Origin: Gigaspora rosea
Taxonomy: Eukaryota > Glomeromycota > Glomeromycetes > Diversisporales > Gigasporaceae
Length of the DNA: 64,000 nucleotides
Assembly: GCA_003550325.1 (NCBI GenBank)
Contig: QKWP01000108.1
Location: forward strand, 200,538-264,537
Direction of reading: 5' to 3'
The notes beneath the pieces were generated by a model. The model saw only the letters and a program-made list of their open reading frames with translations, was not told the origin of the DNA and did not search any database. Below, piece after piece: positions 45,900 to 58,850 of the stretch (its first letter is position 1; every line of letters begins with the position of its first letter). The translations under genes were made by a program, and so were the position numbers.

Positions 45900-46500
45900 T
45901 TTTTTTGTTGCTTCTATATAAAATCGGGTAGTAGAGATTAGTGGTATAACTTTGCGAGATAAATAGCCTTTTTCGTTGAAAACTGGATAGTGGAGATTAG
46001 GACTGAGATCTTTGATATAAGTGATATTGTTGGAGATAAGTAGAGATTTTTCTTTATATATATATATATATTTTGAACTAATACTAACTTTTTTCTTTTG
46101 TAGACTTGTCTCACTGGAAACCGAGCAGTGAAAATTAAGACTAGGAGCTTTGATATAAGCAGTGTTTTTTTTGTTTTCTTATAAGATAAGTGCCATTTGC
46201 TTATTTTTGTTTGTTTCTTCTGTTGAACTAATATTAACTTTTTTCCTTTTGTAGATTGGCTTCATTAGAATACTGGGTAGTAAAAATTAGAACTAGGACC
46301 TTGCAAAATAAGTAGCTTTCTTCATTATTTGATTTGTTTTTTTTGAACTAATATAAGTTTTTTTTGTAATCTTGCCTAACTAGAACACCGAGTAGTGGTA
46401 GTTAGAACCAGGATCTTGTTAGATAAGTGGTCTTTTTTGTTTGCTTTTTTTTTCTCAGTTTAAATGTTAACTTGTTTTTCTTTTGTAGGTTTATTTAGTG
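45900..46500. repeat. Five diverged tandem cassettes of 60-150 bp
   Basis: Each cassette has a block like GGGTAGTAGAGATTAG...CTTTGATATAAGT, and later copies add a pyrimidine tract ending TTTTCTTTTGTAG. The layout recalls repeated 3' splice-site plus mini-exon units, but no frame is conserved across copies. The next 350 bp (46500-46837) repeat GGTGCCAT.(G/A)TT words and hold an 88-residue frame with no recognisable domain. Confidence 0.5.
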
Positions 46501-47116
46501 ATACTGCTATTATAGTTGTCAATGTTTATTGGTGCCATTGTTATAGCAATTCCAAACTTGCGTTGTTTCAGTGCCATCATTGAGAGATCATAATTTGGTG
46601 CCATTATTAGTGAAAATTCAGTCTTTTGCCATTTCAGTACCATTGCTTGTAGAAATTTTAGTGTCGTTGGTTTTAGGCTTTCATTACTTTCGGTGCCGTA
46701 GTTTTCAGATCTTCATCACCTTAGGTGTTGTTGATATTAAGATCTTTATTACGGATGGCATCATTAATAGGTTTCGCCAGATTGTGGAATTAGTATTGGG
46801 AATGTGGGTAAGTTTTTTCCCTCATTTATATTTCTAACCACTTCCTTATCTCTTCTTTGGGTTTGTGCAGTTTGCTAAAATGTGCAATTAATACTTGAAG
46901 TAGTATTTTGGCATTGCAAAATACATTGGGTTTTGAGTATAGGTGTAATTTTTTTTATCCTCTGACAAACCCAATCTATGTTGCTTTTTATTTCTACTAA
47001 ACATATATCTAACTGAATATTATTTTATTTAAACTTAAACATCAAAAACAAAAGGCTTGGCACTTAAATAAGCATATGAAAATTATGTTACATAGATGGC
47101 AGAGAACAAATTAGTT

Positions 47117-47231
47117 ATGTTCTGTGTAGTTGGATATAGACAAAATTTTGCAGTAAAATATAATCGGCTGCTTACGTGGTCAATTATATTTACTGCAAAC
47201 TTCTACTTATATCCAACCATCCAGAATACAT
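47117..47231. repeat. Imperfect hairpin, arms about 50 bp
   Basis: ATGTTCTGTGTAGTTGGATA pairs with the complement at 47200-47231 (TATCCAACCATCCAGAATAC). TTTGCAGTAAA.ATATAAT is in both arms. Confidence 0.65.
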
Positions 47232-48065
47232 ACCAGATCATGAGTAAGGGAGAACTCCATCAATTATGCTGAGTTTAACTCCAATAGTTGATATGAGAGA
47301 AGATATGGGAGCTTGATGAAAATAAGGAAACTCATATTTCATGGTTATTAGGTCTTTATTATATAAAAGTATGTATTTATTTGTGTATTCTTTATTTAAT
47401 GATTTCGAAAAGCATACATTAGATACATTAGATACATTCTTATTGTAAACTAAGGGTGATAGTAACCCTTTATATAGATTCTAAATCTTAGTAAGTTTAC
47501 ACTCCAACAGCTACATCTACACTACTTCTACTACGTTTATACTACTACCACGTTTATACTATTACTACTACGTTTACACTCTTTGAGTAATATCCATACA
47601 TATAAAGGTAAGATTAACATGGCTATAGCAATATAATTATAGAAGATATGTGACAACCTAATAAATTAGACAAATACAGAAGTGACATGAGGAAAAAATT
47701 ATTTGTTACAGTACATGGATTTATAGTATAATGACCAAGTTAAATTTATTAAATTTTTAATAAAATCTTAAAAAATTTCTAGTTTGCTTTTTGATTGGGT
47801 CCAAAGTAAATATGATATAAAATGTCTAGTTTGCTTCGCTTTGATAAGTATAGCTTTTTTTTTTTGTTATATTGATTTTTTTTCTTTATTAAACCGATTT
47901 CTTTTTTAGTATGTCATTCTTCGTTTTTAGTTTGCTTTTTATTGGGTCTGAAGTAAATATGTATTAACTTCATTATATGTGATTGATTGGTTGCAAATAA
48001 ATCAGGTTAGTGTCGATTACGTGAGATCTTCATTTTTTGATTGGTTGACCAGCGTGGAATATGTA

Positions 48066-48239
48066 CAGTGTAACCCCGCAATAGTTACATTCGCATTAGT
48101 CACAATCTTGCTATAGTCACCTTAATTTTTCTATTTAATTATATAACTATATATAAATTTTAGTTCGCATTAGTTACAACCTCGCAATAGGCACATAGAA
48201 ACTCTGATTTTGGCATGTGACTATTGCAGGGTTTGACTG
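48066..48239. mobile_element. Mariner-type MITE, 174 bp, TA duplication
   Basis: CAGTGTAACCCCGCAATAG and CAGTCAAACCCTGCAATAG (reverse complement) bound it, with TA at 48064-48065 and 48240-48241. The CAGTNAAACC...TAGTCAC pattern is widespread in Tc1/mariner MITEs. A related end (TATAGGGAGGTTTGACTA) is at 49258-49277. Confidence 0.85.
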
Positions 48240-49279
48240 TAACTCCTTGTAGAAGATATATCTCTCACAGGAGATACCTAAAAGCACTCCTTATGAATAG
48301 CTTATTTTAAATGTTTAGGTTAATGAATATTTACCAATTGAAATTAAAAGCAATGTTCATAAATGGATAGATTATTTTAAATACTTAGATTATTTATATT
48401 GATCAACAATCTTTGTAATTTTTTGGGTCACAGAATACAACATAAATAGCAACCCTATATTTGTTATATTTTGTGAAATTTATCTATAAAAGAGAAATAC
48501 AGTGAATAATTAATTGAGTTCCATGAATATAATGAAGTTAAAGTGACTACTGTATTATAATACAGAACTCAAAAAAAATGCAAATATGGTAAATTAAATA
48601 GTCAATATTTATAAAACTTATTTTTCAATACTTAGATTAATAAACATTCTTTATATTTGTGGATTATTATGATAAATGTTTGCAAATACTTTATTTTAGA
48701 TCTTTGATTAATAAATGTATTTATATAACTAAGTTCTATAAGTAAATAAAATTAAATATTAAATATCATAATTCAAATAACTAATTTCAGACCTAGATTT
48801 TATATTCACTAAGTGTTGTAAAATTACATAATAATATTCACTAACTTGAATGTGCATAACTTCGATAAATATTATTAAAATTTGTAAGCTTCTATATACC
48901 CATTAACTCAGGTTATAACTTGGATCAATATCTGACCCATCCCGACCACTATTATCAGATCTCTAGGAATAGCATCTGATCATACACAAATATTAAATGA
49001 CCTACTGATTGCAAATAACTCAGACCATTTCCAAAAGATCATTTCTAAATGACTTAAGTTATTTGGTCATGAGTCATTTTCAAAAGACCCAGTAACTATA
49101 ATGAGGGTTTATTCTTAATAAAATTATTAAAAAATCAAATTTTTATAGTGATAGTAATTATAAGCGATTTGTGACTATAATGAGGTTTTTTTACTAAGAT
49201 TGGGTATGTTGCACAAAATTGGGTGCTTAAATAGAGATGTGACTATATGGGGTGTGACTATAGGGAGGTTTGACTATCC

Positions 49280-49954
49280 CTTAAACTGTCCATTTTAGTG
49301 GGCAAATTTGCTTGCTAGAATTTTTAATGTATTTTTAAATTTTGGTTCCGATTTATTTTTATTAAAAATCAAGTTATTTTAAAAAATTTTTTTTAAATAA
49401 TAACTATAAATTTAGATTATATTTTAATGATTTTAATTTTCATATTTCTACAGGAAAAATTTAAATTGACTATAAGCTAAAAAAATTTGAAATTTTTAAA
49501 AATTTTTGATTTTTAGAGATTTTATTTTTGACTATTGACGAACTTTTTAAAATTCTAATAATATGTCCCCAATAATTTTGATACAAATTATAGATTAAAT
49601 TATTATAAACAACTTTTATTATAAAAGTTTTTATAATTTTATAATTAAAATTTTAACTTTAATTAATAGAGAAAAAATTTTTTCACTTCAGGAACATATA
49701 AAAATTTGAAAATTTTTAAAAATTTTTGAAAAAATTTTATAGTAAAAGCAAAGAATTGGCTATATTTGAGCCGAGTTATCTTTTATATTTGAATATATAT
49801 TTAATTAAAATTTTAATAGAAATCAATTAACAATATGTTAAGTTTTATTTTAGCTTAGTAATAGGGGACATATCCTTAATAAAATTTTTAGTATTTTAAA
49901 AAAACATGTAAAAAAATATTCTAGCGGGCAAATTTGCCTGCTGGACGGTTTAAG
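49280..49954. mobile_element. Inverted-repeat element, 675 bp
   Basis: CTTAAACTGTCC...GGGCAAATTTGCTTGCTAGAA at the left is inverted at the right (CTTAAACCGTCC...GGCAAATTTGCCCGCTAGAA), about 40 bp each. The interior is AT-rich and noncoding; the 69-residue frame at 49850-50059 overlaps its end and is not a gene. No TSD was resolved. Confidence 0.7.
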
Positions 49955-49999
49955 AAATAATTTTCCTCTTGTTAATAGTAAAGTTAAAAATAGACAAAA

Positions 50000-51770
50000 G
50001 CTGAATTTAAAAAGATAAAATATAAGATATAACAATATATGCATAATTATAATTAGCATAAAATAGTAGAAATATAGCTAAAATAAAATAATTAATAGTG
50101 CAAAATAAATGACAAAAAATAAATAAAATTTAGTAATAATATAATTTAATTTATAAGAAGATGAAGGTTTAATTCTTTGAAACCCAATTTTTTATAATCT
50201 TTTTATAAAAAATAAGAATGTAAATAAGCTTTTTATTAAAATTTAAGATATATTCTTATGATGTTCCAAGGTTTTAGTGTTACTATACTATGCAGCTACT
50301 CTATTATATAATAGTAATAACTCTAGTAATAAAGATTTAAAAATAGCCACTTGGTATTATATAAAAGTAACAAACAGTTAATAGATAATAGGTACTGTAA
50401 ACTGCTAGATACAAGACCTGGGTCTCTTTCATTCTACCAAAAAATTTAATTAGTAAAAAAAAGTAATGAATTAAATTAATTAGTAAAAAATGAGGCTGAG
50501 TCTGATATAGGAGATCTTGTATCCAGCAGTTTATGGTAAATAGTAAATAAACCTTATTTAATTATAAGAAATTATATTTTGCAAAACCAAATTAAAGTTT
50601 TAAATGCATTAAGAATATTATATAAGGAATAAAGAAATTAAAAGTTTTTTATTATAATTCATATACAATAAGTGCATATCTTTCTAAATGCATACTTAAA
50701 CTTGGACCTAAGTATATAGCTACCCATAAGTGCACATATTCTAATTGTTCTCTAAGTGCATGTCATGTTATTACTAAAAGCATGCACTTATAGAGGGTTT
50801 ACTATATATACTTTGTTTTTATTAGCAATACTGTATATATCTGTATATAAGTTGAACAAATTGTTTAGAATTTTGAACTAAAAGTTAATTTTGAATTTTA
50901 GTAAATTTTAAAAAAATAATTTTTGGCAAAATAAACCAATAGACCAATGGGCCAATAGATCAATGGATTATAGTATTGGTTTATTTAGGTCCATTAAAAA
51001 ATTTATTTTTAATGGACATAGTCTATTGCCAACCTTGAATAAACTTTTTACTCAGCTTGTAAAACAATTTACAAGAATAGAACCTTTATTAGAAAGTTTT
51101 TAATTAGAAGTTACACATTCTTTATTAATATTATTTTTGCATAATTAATAAAATTATTATTATATAATAAAACAACTTTTATTAAATTAAATATCTTTTG
51201 AATATATATCTTCTAAAAAAGTTATAATAAAATCAATGAGTTAATTATTTAAATAATAAAAAATAAGAAAAAACAGAAAAACAATGTTGAATTTTGCAAA
51301 GTAGCAGTAAAATATGCTTTCATTATCTTTTACTATAGAGTAGATAGTACTTCAACTTTCAAAAGAATTCCTTTTCTAGTGTAATGCAGCACAATGCAGC
51401 ACAAACAACTTCAGTTTCTTAAAATGATGTTCTATTTAATTAGTAAAACATTGCATAGTTAAATTGGTTTTTTAAGATTTAATTATACCTGAAAATACTA
51501 GTTTTATACTACTATTCTATATAAATACTCATGTAATGTTGATTTTAGAAATCATTAGAATTAAAAGTTCTCTATGCTATTCTGAAATTAGTAAAATTTG
51601 TATAGTCAGATCTCTTTATAATTACAAGTTGGTTACACCCTATTTTGGTAATTTTATAGAAGTGTAACTATAAATAAAGTACCTTGCTAAAGTCATATAA
51701 CCAAAGGCCAATAGTAAATATATTTGCACATATTTGAAATACTATTAAAAAAATTTAAAATATTAGATAG
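50000..51770. other. AT-rich, no gene seen
   Basis: It contains AAGTGCATA words (50670-50790), a hAT-like CCAATGG block (50930-51036) and a mariner-MITE fragment (51620-51710). No open frame with a domain. Confidence 0.4.
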
Positions 51771-51775
51771 TGAAT

Positions 51776-52275
51776 TATTATTGTTTATCAGGAACCTATC
51801 CCTTATAGTAAAGGAACAATTCTATACCCAACAATACCTCTGTGCTCATAAAGTACAGTATGGGATAGAAGCTACGGAACAAGTCATCTAATATCATGTG
51901 AGTAGGTTTGCAAGTATTGTGCATTTGAAATTTGGATCTTATATTTGAGTGCAGTGGAAGGGCTATAGCTAGACACAAACTTGAGCAGAAAATTCAAGAA
52001 CAAGGAAATTGACAGATCATTGAGTTACCTAAATACAAATATAGACTGATCTACACTATAACTCATTATCACATACAGATTCAAATTCATACTATAACTT
52101 ATCATTATGTGCAGATCCAGTAACTCACAATAATATTCTGCTTTGTAACTTTGTTTACAAGCAGGCAGATTATTATTATTGTTTATCATCAAACCTATTC
52201 CTTTTGGTAAAGTAACAATTTCTATAGCGAACAATACCTCTGTGCTCTACAAAGTACAGTATGAGATTGTTGGCA
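51776..52275. repeat. Direct repeat of about 105 bp, two copies
   Basis: TTATTGTTTATCA...AACAATACCTCTGTGCTC...AAAGTACAGTATG occurs at 51776-51885 and 52171-52275. Function unknown. The small frames overlapping them have no domain. Confidence 0.6.
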
Positions 52276-52847
52276 AGAATTATATAAAGGAATAATATTT
52301 GGGTATCAGCCTGTCCTATTTAGCTACACATGTACTCCTAGATTGAGCTACTGCTCTACTAGGGCTGTTAATCAGTCTATCTGGTCCATTCTAAAAATTA
52401 AAAGACTGTTCAGTCTTTTAAAAAACCAGACTGGACTGTGGACCAAAACTGAAAAGTACCAAATAGAGCTAGACCAGATGGACCAATAACAATATCAGAT
52501 ATAATACTTTTTTGCTATAATGATAAAATTAAGTTTATCAGTATAAAGAATTTCAATATTTTATAATAAGCTTTTCAATTTATAATATTTGTTTATATGA
52601 TATAATAGAGCAATAATTAATATGTTTGATAATTTTTTTATACATAAATTATGGATTAAAAAATAATATAGTATATTAATATGGCAAAATAAGTTAATTA
52701 ACTTCATAAATATGAATATTATAGTTAAGATTAGCTAAAAAGATATTTTGTTACTTTTAACTAATTAATATTTAATAATTTAATTGAATAATATAATTAT
52801 AATTGGACATGCCTAATATTTAATCTTGTACTAATTCAAAACAAAAA

Positions 52848-54008
52848 GGGTGTGGTGACTTAGAGAAGTTGGTAAGTTGTTACCCCCAAAGTGCAGGTCT
52901 AGGGTTCAAATCCCACTGATAATGCTTTGAAAAAATAGATCTGTGTTCTGGTAACTGTTTCCTGTTGATCAGTTGGGTACATTACCTGTAGTCCTTGGTT
53001 ACCATCTCGAATAGGAGCTTTTGGGTGAAGTTGTGTCTCATGACACAGGCAAATCCAAGGAACTGGAAAAACAGAAACCCATTTGGCAAGACTCAACTAA
53101 GGAAGTAGCAAAGAACTTTGACAGTACTACCAATACCGGAATATTGGACCAGAGCCGAACTACGGACGTCGACCTCAGGGACTAGGTCTACCAACCTGGC
53201 CGCTGGATCGGGTACTGGAGGAAAAGGACCTATGTTATAGAAGTAGGCACCAGGGGGAGAAAAACCATAATGGCACCTAATGCCGAGTAGATCAACCCTT
53301 CTGGGCCAACTGAATTGGAAGTCTGGAAAAACCGGTGAAGGACCGGTAGAAAAGTGATAGTGGGTACCAGGGTTGGAGTGAACCTTACAAGGGCAGAAGT
53401 AGGTATTGGTAAGAGGACAGAAGTAACCCTGTCTCGCAAGAGTTGGCCTCGGTCATAGCGATAAGTATCAAAGCGTAGATGAATATCTGATATAGGACAG
53501 GTACCGCTCTACCAAGTTTCCTGTCGAGAATAACAGGACCGGGAATATCCAGCTGAGTCCTAAGGCAATGAAAAGTATCCAGAACTTGCTGACTAACTTA
53601 TGTAACAGGCCTGTTCTAGTGATACAAGATGGGTTGGCAGGCAGAACATGGATCAAAGGGTTTAAATAGGCAATTCCTGTAGTTGGGTTGCAGGTATAGC
53701 AGCTAGTGTGGAACTCTTGGGCGGTCCACTTAAATTAGACACCAAAAGTGTACGTGTGGCTAGATGTATCCTCGTCTAAGTGGATTAGAGAGTTTAAATA
53801 GGCAATTCTCGTAGTTGGGTTGCAGGTATAACAGCTAGTGTGGAACCCTTGAGCGGACCAATTAAATTAGATACCAAAAGTGTACGTGTGGCTAGATGCA
53901 TCCTCGTCTATGTAACAAATGCCGGTATTTTCCTTGATGGATACTGACAGCCCTAATATCTTAAATAAAATTCCTAAGTTCCAAGATGGGCACTTTAATT
54001 AAAAAAAA
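52848..54008 (+). mobile_element. Long retroposon with pol III-type head and A-tail, 1.16 kb
   Basis: The head carries a B-box-like GGGTTCAAATCCC (52904-52916) downstream of an A-box-like GACTTAGAGAAGTTGGTAAG. The end is an A9 tract. The 18-bp flanks ACTAATTCAAAACAAAAA (52830-52847) and ACTAATTCAAGACAAAAA (54009-54026) differ at one base, as for target-primed insertion. The body is clearly GC-richer than its surroundings and has a tandem duplication of about 125 bp (53659-53789, 53790-53912). No reverse transcriptase is present, so it would depend on a LINE. The three minus-strand frames inside (52899-53656) show no domain. Confidence 0.75.
53659..53912. repeat. Two-copy tandem repeat of about 125 bp
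   Basis: Both copies share TTTAAATAGGCAATTC, GTAGTTGGGTTGCAGGTAT and GTGTACGTGTGGCTAGATG. Part of the retroposon body. Confidence 0.85.
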
Positions 54009-54088
54009 ACTAATTCAAGACAAAAATTGTCTTATTATTTTTTGGCCTACTTGCCTATTTATAATTTATTCATATCAGATATTTTCTA

Positions 54089-54990
54089 AGAGAGCTTCTA
54101 GAAATTATATAATTTTTTGTTACTAATAAATTTCAAAATTTTATTCTATCCACCCACACCTGATACTCTATTAGCCAATCAAATTTTATATTTTATTAAA
54201 AAATTATTCATATGCACATTTTTGAAATTGATAATGCCGTAACATTGTTCTACTAGTCTATTTTGTATATTTTAACTACCAAAATGCTCATCTCAATAAG
54301 ATAATTCTAACAAACCCAAAATCGTCACAATGTCCCAAGATCATTCAACTTTTGTGTAATTTTAATAGTAATTTTTAGAAGCACTAAGTAATTTTATTTA
54401 ACATTGAATAACATTTGATCCACTAGTCCGTTTTGAATGATTTAACTACACAAAATGTTCATCTTAGTAAGACAATTCTAACAAGCCCAAAATTGCTAAA
54501 TTTCAATTACAATCCCAAGATCGATAAAGATTTGTAATGTTATTAACAATACAAATCTTTATCATTCATGGAATCCTGTGATTAGAATTTAGCAATTTTG
54601 GACATGTTAGAATTATCTCACTGAGATGAACATTTTGGTAGTTAAATCATTCAAAACAGACCAGTGGATCAAAGTTATTCAATATCTGATATTAAATAAA
54701 TATACTTAGTGATTCTAAAAAATCACTATTAAAATTACACAAAAGTTGAATGATTTTGGGACTCTGTAATAGATTTTAATGATTTTGGGCTTTTAGAATT
54801 GTTTTGTTGAGATGAGCATTTTGGTAGTTAAATCATCTAAATTGGCCCAGTAGTACAAAAGTTATTAATAATTTTATAATTTGATACTTTTGGCCAGAAT
54901 TATAAAATTTTGACCAGAATTATAACCAGATATTTTGGGGACCCACCCAACCACTCAAAAATTATGTAATTTCTGGAAGCTCTCTAACTA
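54089..54990. repeat. Palindromic foldback family, copy 1
   Basis: Nested inverted repeats share TTTGGTAGTTAAATCATC and its complement, with a centre near 54547 (CAAATCTTTAT/ATAAAGATTTG). The outer ends AGAGAGCTTCTAGAAATTA and AGAGAGCTTCCAGAAATTA (reverse complement) are inverted. Copies or pieces are at 55475-55790 and 58850-61020. Confidence 0.6.
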
Positions 54991-55099
54991 TCTCTATTTC
55001 TTCTTTTTTTATTTTTTAAACCATGTATCTTGTTATTTTCAATTCAATTAAAAAAATACTTATTACATTCTTTATATATAACATTCTCTTTTTTTTTAA

Positions 55100-55470
55100 A
55101 AATCTATATAGCCTGAGTACCCAACTGGGCTGTTGATATAGTCCTAAGTCCCAACCTCCAATTATTTGAATTTATATAAGACTTATTCCTGCTATTATTG
55201 CTGTGATTGCTCTGCCAATTTTTAATAAATAGGTTTAAATCTACAATCTAAACCTGTATGCTTCACAAACTGTTTTACCACTAAGCCATTTACTGCCACT
55301 GAGACTGTTTTGATAGAAGCAATAGTGCTTCCAGTCTTGTTATAACTGAATTTTCAAATACTGCTTTAAGAGCTTAACCAGACAATACTATGAATTCATA
55401 TTTTTCACTAGAATAAACCTGCTATTTTTGAACTGATTGGTCTTGGACTTACAGATTCAAACCCACAGAG
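55100..55470 (-). repeat. Possible tRNA-related SINE fragment
   Basis: The minus strand has an A-box-like TGGCTTAGTGGTAAAACA (about 55271-55288), and a B-box-like word AGATTCAAACCCA is on plus at about 55453. The two are not in a canonical arrangement, so this may be two broken fragments. Confidence 0.3.
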
Positions 55471-55474
55471 TTCT

Positions 55475-55790
55475 ATTAGAGAGTTTCAAGAAATTACATA
55501 ATTTTTGAGTATGTTAGTGGGGTCACCAAAATATCAGGTTATAATTCTGGTCAAAATTTTATAATTCCGGCCAAAAGTATAAAATTATAAAATTAATAAT
55601 AACTTTTGTGCTACTGGGCCAATTTAGATGATTTAACTACCAAAATACTCATCTCTATAAGACAATTTTAACAAGCCCAAAATGTTAAATCTAATTACAG
55701 AGTCACAAGATCATTCAACTTTTGTGTAAATTTAATAGTGATTTTTTATAATTACTTAGTAAATTTCTGGTCTACTTCGACAATATTACA
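55475..55790. repeat. Palindromic family, partial copy 2
   Basis: AGAGAGTTTCAAGAAATTACATAATTTTTGAG and the GGCC..AATTTAGATGATTTAACTACC block match one arm of copy 1. Confidence 0.6.
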
Positions 55791-55939
55791 TTTGCTCTGG
55801 CATATTTAATGAACACATAATTCACTTAACAGCTGTTTTAATAAATTAAAAAGTGTAAATTTAAAATTAAACCTCAATAAATGCACTTTTTTTAAGCCAC
55901 ACCATACATATGTCTGCAAAAAATCATATAAAAGAAAAT

Positions 55940-58096
55940 ATAATACTAAATTCGCTTTCGTTGCCTGCCCCCTGCATTACTTGTTAAGGAAAGATATAAA
56001 ATTTGAGTAGAAAGTAGAACAAAAAACCGCATTCAAGCAATTAAAAGGATATTTATTAGAAGCACTGATTCTCTGTTATCCGAATTTTGATAAGACTTTT
56101 ATAGTCCATGCCAATGCCTCCGGCTTTGGTTTGGGCACTGTTCTGGTACAAAAAGATGATGAGGATAAAGAATATGCGAGTTATGAGTTAACAAAGGCTG
56201 AGAAAACTATAGTACTACAGAACTCGAGTGCCTTGCAGTATTGTGGGCAATTGAATATTTCCAACACTACCTCAGGTTAGATCCTTTCGTTGTTGTAACT
56301 GTTCATGCAGCCCTTAAGTGGCTGCAAACCTCTGCTCTAACTGGTTATCAGACCTGGTAGGTGCTCCACATGCAACTGTATAACTTTCGTATAATACATC
56401 ATTGAGAAAAAAAACATAGTAATGCAAATGCATTATCTTGGTGCCATGAAGTACTTAAAAGTCCTAAAAGTAAAGATAAAGAGGAAGAATTAAATTAAAA
56501 AAATTTTCCTTAAATCTGGTCAAATTATAAATCTAGTCCAGATTACCAGTGTCCTAGCATACTACATGCCTTTTGTAATTATATTTATTGTTCTCTTTTT
56601 TCTATTTTATGCAACTAGATAAAAAAAAACAAAAAAGTTATACAAGTCAAACTCATTATAGTGAAGTGGTCGTTCCATTAATAAAAAATTTTAAAAATTC
56701 ACTATATCGAGAGTTTATTAGTAAATTCACTATATCGAGAGAATTTTATATAAACTGGCTTTGGGTCCAACTTCACTATATCGAGATTTTAATTAGTCTT
56801 CACTATATCGAGAGTCCACTATAACAAGAGTAACTTGTATATATATTTCGTTTTTCTCTACCTATGGAGCCTATACACTACAAACACTTGAAGCAATACC
56901 TCAAGACAAAATATTTGCCACATGAACTGGATGAAGAACAAAAGAAGAAATTAGTCAAAAAGAGTGAATTTTTCAAAGTGAAAAAGGGTTTTTATATAAA
57001 AAAAATAAAAAAAGAAAGAAAATTTGATATAAGTCTTACAACGACACGAGGTTGACCCTGTTCTTTCTTGGTTTATACACACCTACTTGGGAAACATTTC
57101 GGGATAAAGGTAATGTTTGAAAAAATTCATAGCACCTATTTTTGGCCCCAAATGTACCAAAGCATACAGACATATGTACAAACATATGAAGCATATCAGA
57201 AAAGAAACAGACTCCACATGCAAGGCACTTGTATTCTATTTCTGTTTCTGCCCCTTTTTATCGAATAGGGGTAGATTTTGTTGACCTCTTTCTTGTACAC
57301 TCTAATTAAATCAGTATATATTAGTAGTAACCAATTACATGACATGTTGGCCAGAAGCACTTGCCATAGAAAAAGTTGATACATCGACAGTTGCTGAGTT
57401 CTTGTACAATAATATAATCTGCTACTATAAATGTTCTAACTGAATTTTATCAGACCGTGGTACCCATTTCCACAATGATATAATTCAGTTGTTGTTGAAA
57501 AAATTAAAGGTGAAACAAAATTTCTCGACCTCATACTACTCCTGGACTAACAACCTAATATAACATTTCAATAGAACATTGTGTAAGGTCTTAGAAAAAT
57601 TAGCACAAAACATAGTTGACTGAGATTTGATGATCCCTTCTATCCTATTTGCATACTGCACCACCTGAAATTCAACAACAAAAATAACCTATTTTTTTGA
57701 TATATGGACGAAAAGCAAGACAACCCATCTACCCAAGCCAGACTGAAGAAGAGCTAGAGGGAACCATTTTGCAAAGAACCTTTGAATTAGTTAATATAAT
57801 ACCTGTAATAAAAGATAAAGTCATAGAAAACATCCATCAGCAGCAAATACAAGATAAGGCCTATCATAACTAAAAGCATCACCTTAGCACTGGGTTTGAT
57901 ATAGAGGAAAAAGTCCTCTTTGAAGACACCAGTAAAAGATACTCTTACAATTACAAATTAAGCCCAAAATGTAAAGGCCCCTTTTATATCCATGAGAAGA
58001 TGCCTAACGATACCTACAAGCTACGAACTTTGGAAGGAAAAGTGATCTCCTCTCCATTTAATTTAAGTCTTCTCAAACGATACTATGATCGATAAA
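55940..58096 (+). pseudogene. Decayed Ty3/gypsy pol: RNase H, integrase
   Basis: The plus strand carries the end of the RT linker (P-L-H-Y-L-L-R-K-D, about 55965), an RNase H with F-I-V-H-A-N-A-S-G-F-G-L-G (D replaced by N), an integrase zinc-binding part with H-L-L-G-K-H-F-G and Y-F-W-P (57080-57215; the C-C pair is lost), integrase-core traces (V-D-F-V-D near 57270, S-D-R-G-T-H-F near 57455) and a C-terminal module G-P-F-Y-I-H-E...L-L-K-R-Y-Y (57975-58085). Many stops and shifts. A MITE splits it at 56643-56837. The 5' part (gag, protease, RT) is missing. Confidence 0.85.
56643..56837. mobile_element. Mariner-type MITE, 195 bp, inside gypsy pol
   Basis: Ends CAAGTCAAACTCATTATAG and CAAGTTACTCTTGTTATAG (reverse complement) are inverted, with TA at 56641-56642 and 56838-56839. 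Internally TTCACTATATCGAGAG occurs four times. The 78-residue frame across it is not a gene. Confidence 0.8.
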
Positions 58097-58513
58097 AATA
58101 AAGTATAATAAGTAATTATAAAAAAAAACCCCCAAAGAGGTTATTCACAACAGTCATATTCAGAGTTAAAGAGTATATTATATAACAAGGAGAACCCTTT
58201 ATGAAAATGTGGGCGCGATTTTCTTTTTTCTTTTTAGTTTTGTTTGTTTGTGTTAAAATCTGTTTTTGAGTTTTCTGTATATTAAGCAAAGATTTTTTTT
58301 CTTTCAATTGTGTAAATATTTTTTTCTTGATTAATTAATTTTTTGATCAATTTGTTGTTAAGAAAGAATCGATTAAGTTTTTTTTTCTGCTGAATATTTG
58401 TTTTTATTCTTTTTTAAGTTTTTCTTGTTTGTTAGTTTGTTTCAATTTACCCAAGAAAAAAAAATCGAGGAATAGAAAATAGAAATGGTGTAAGTTATTT
58501 TTTATGGGACATG

Positions 58514-58850
58514 AAAAACTAAGAAAGGGTGAATTGTTAGGAGCGGTCTGAAATCCCGTGATGATCAACTTTATGTCCAAAAGAGCTGCTAGCAACTATG
58601 TAACCCCATAGATTTAAGTCCTGTAATACACATGATCCATATAGCTGTGCTAAAAAAAAATTTCCTGCACCTGGTACTGCACATGGTTCCCATAGTTCCA
58701 TTTCCAAGCCTGTGCCCTAAGCCTCGATCTGGATAAAAGCTTTGCTGTTAATTATGAAGAAATCAGTAAGAAAAAATATCGAAAAAGGATCAGATCAAGA
58801 CTGGAACAATTTAAGGAAGATAACAGAAATCAGGTAATTTTTTGGTGGGT
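58514..58850 (+). repeat. Polypurine tract and start of the gypsy 3' LTR
   Basis: A purine tract AAAAACTAAGAAAGGGTGA (58514-58532) precedes TGTTAGGAGCGG (58535), a typical LTR start, about 440 bp after the integrase stop. The LTR end is not visible; the palindromic family starts near 58850. Confidence 0.5.

Noticed and set aside
46571-46837. 88-residue hydrophobic frame
   Set aside because: It follows a short repeated DNA word (GGTGCCAT) and shows no domain; likely repeat-derived.
38384-51036. A 12.7-kb hAT element joining the CAGTATTGG end to the block near 51036
   Set aside because: Terminal match is weak and the flanks show no shared 8 bp.
52364-53957. A hAT element from TAGGGCTGTTAATC to CAGCCCTA
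   Set aside because: The 8-bp flanks do not match, and the right end lies inside the retroposon, so the ends do not belong together.
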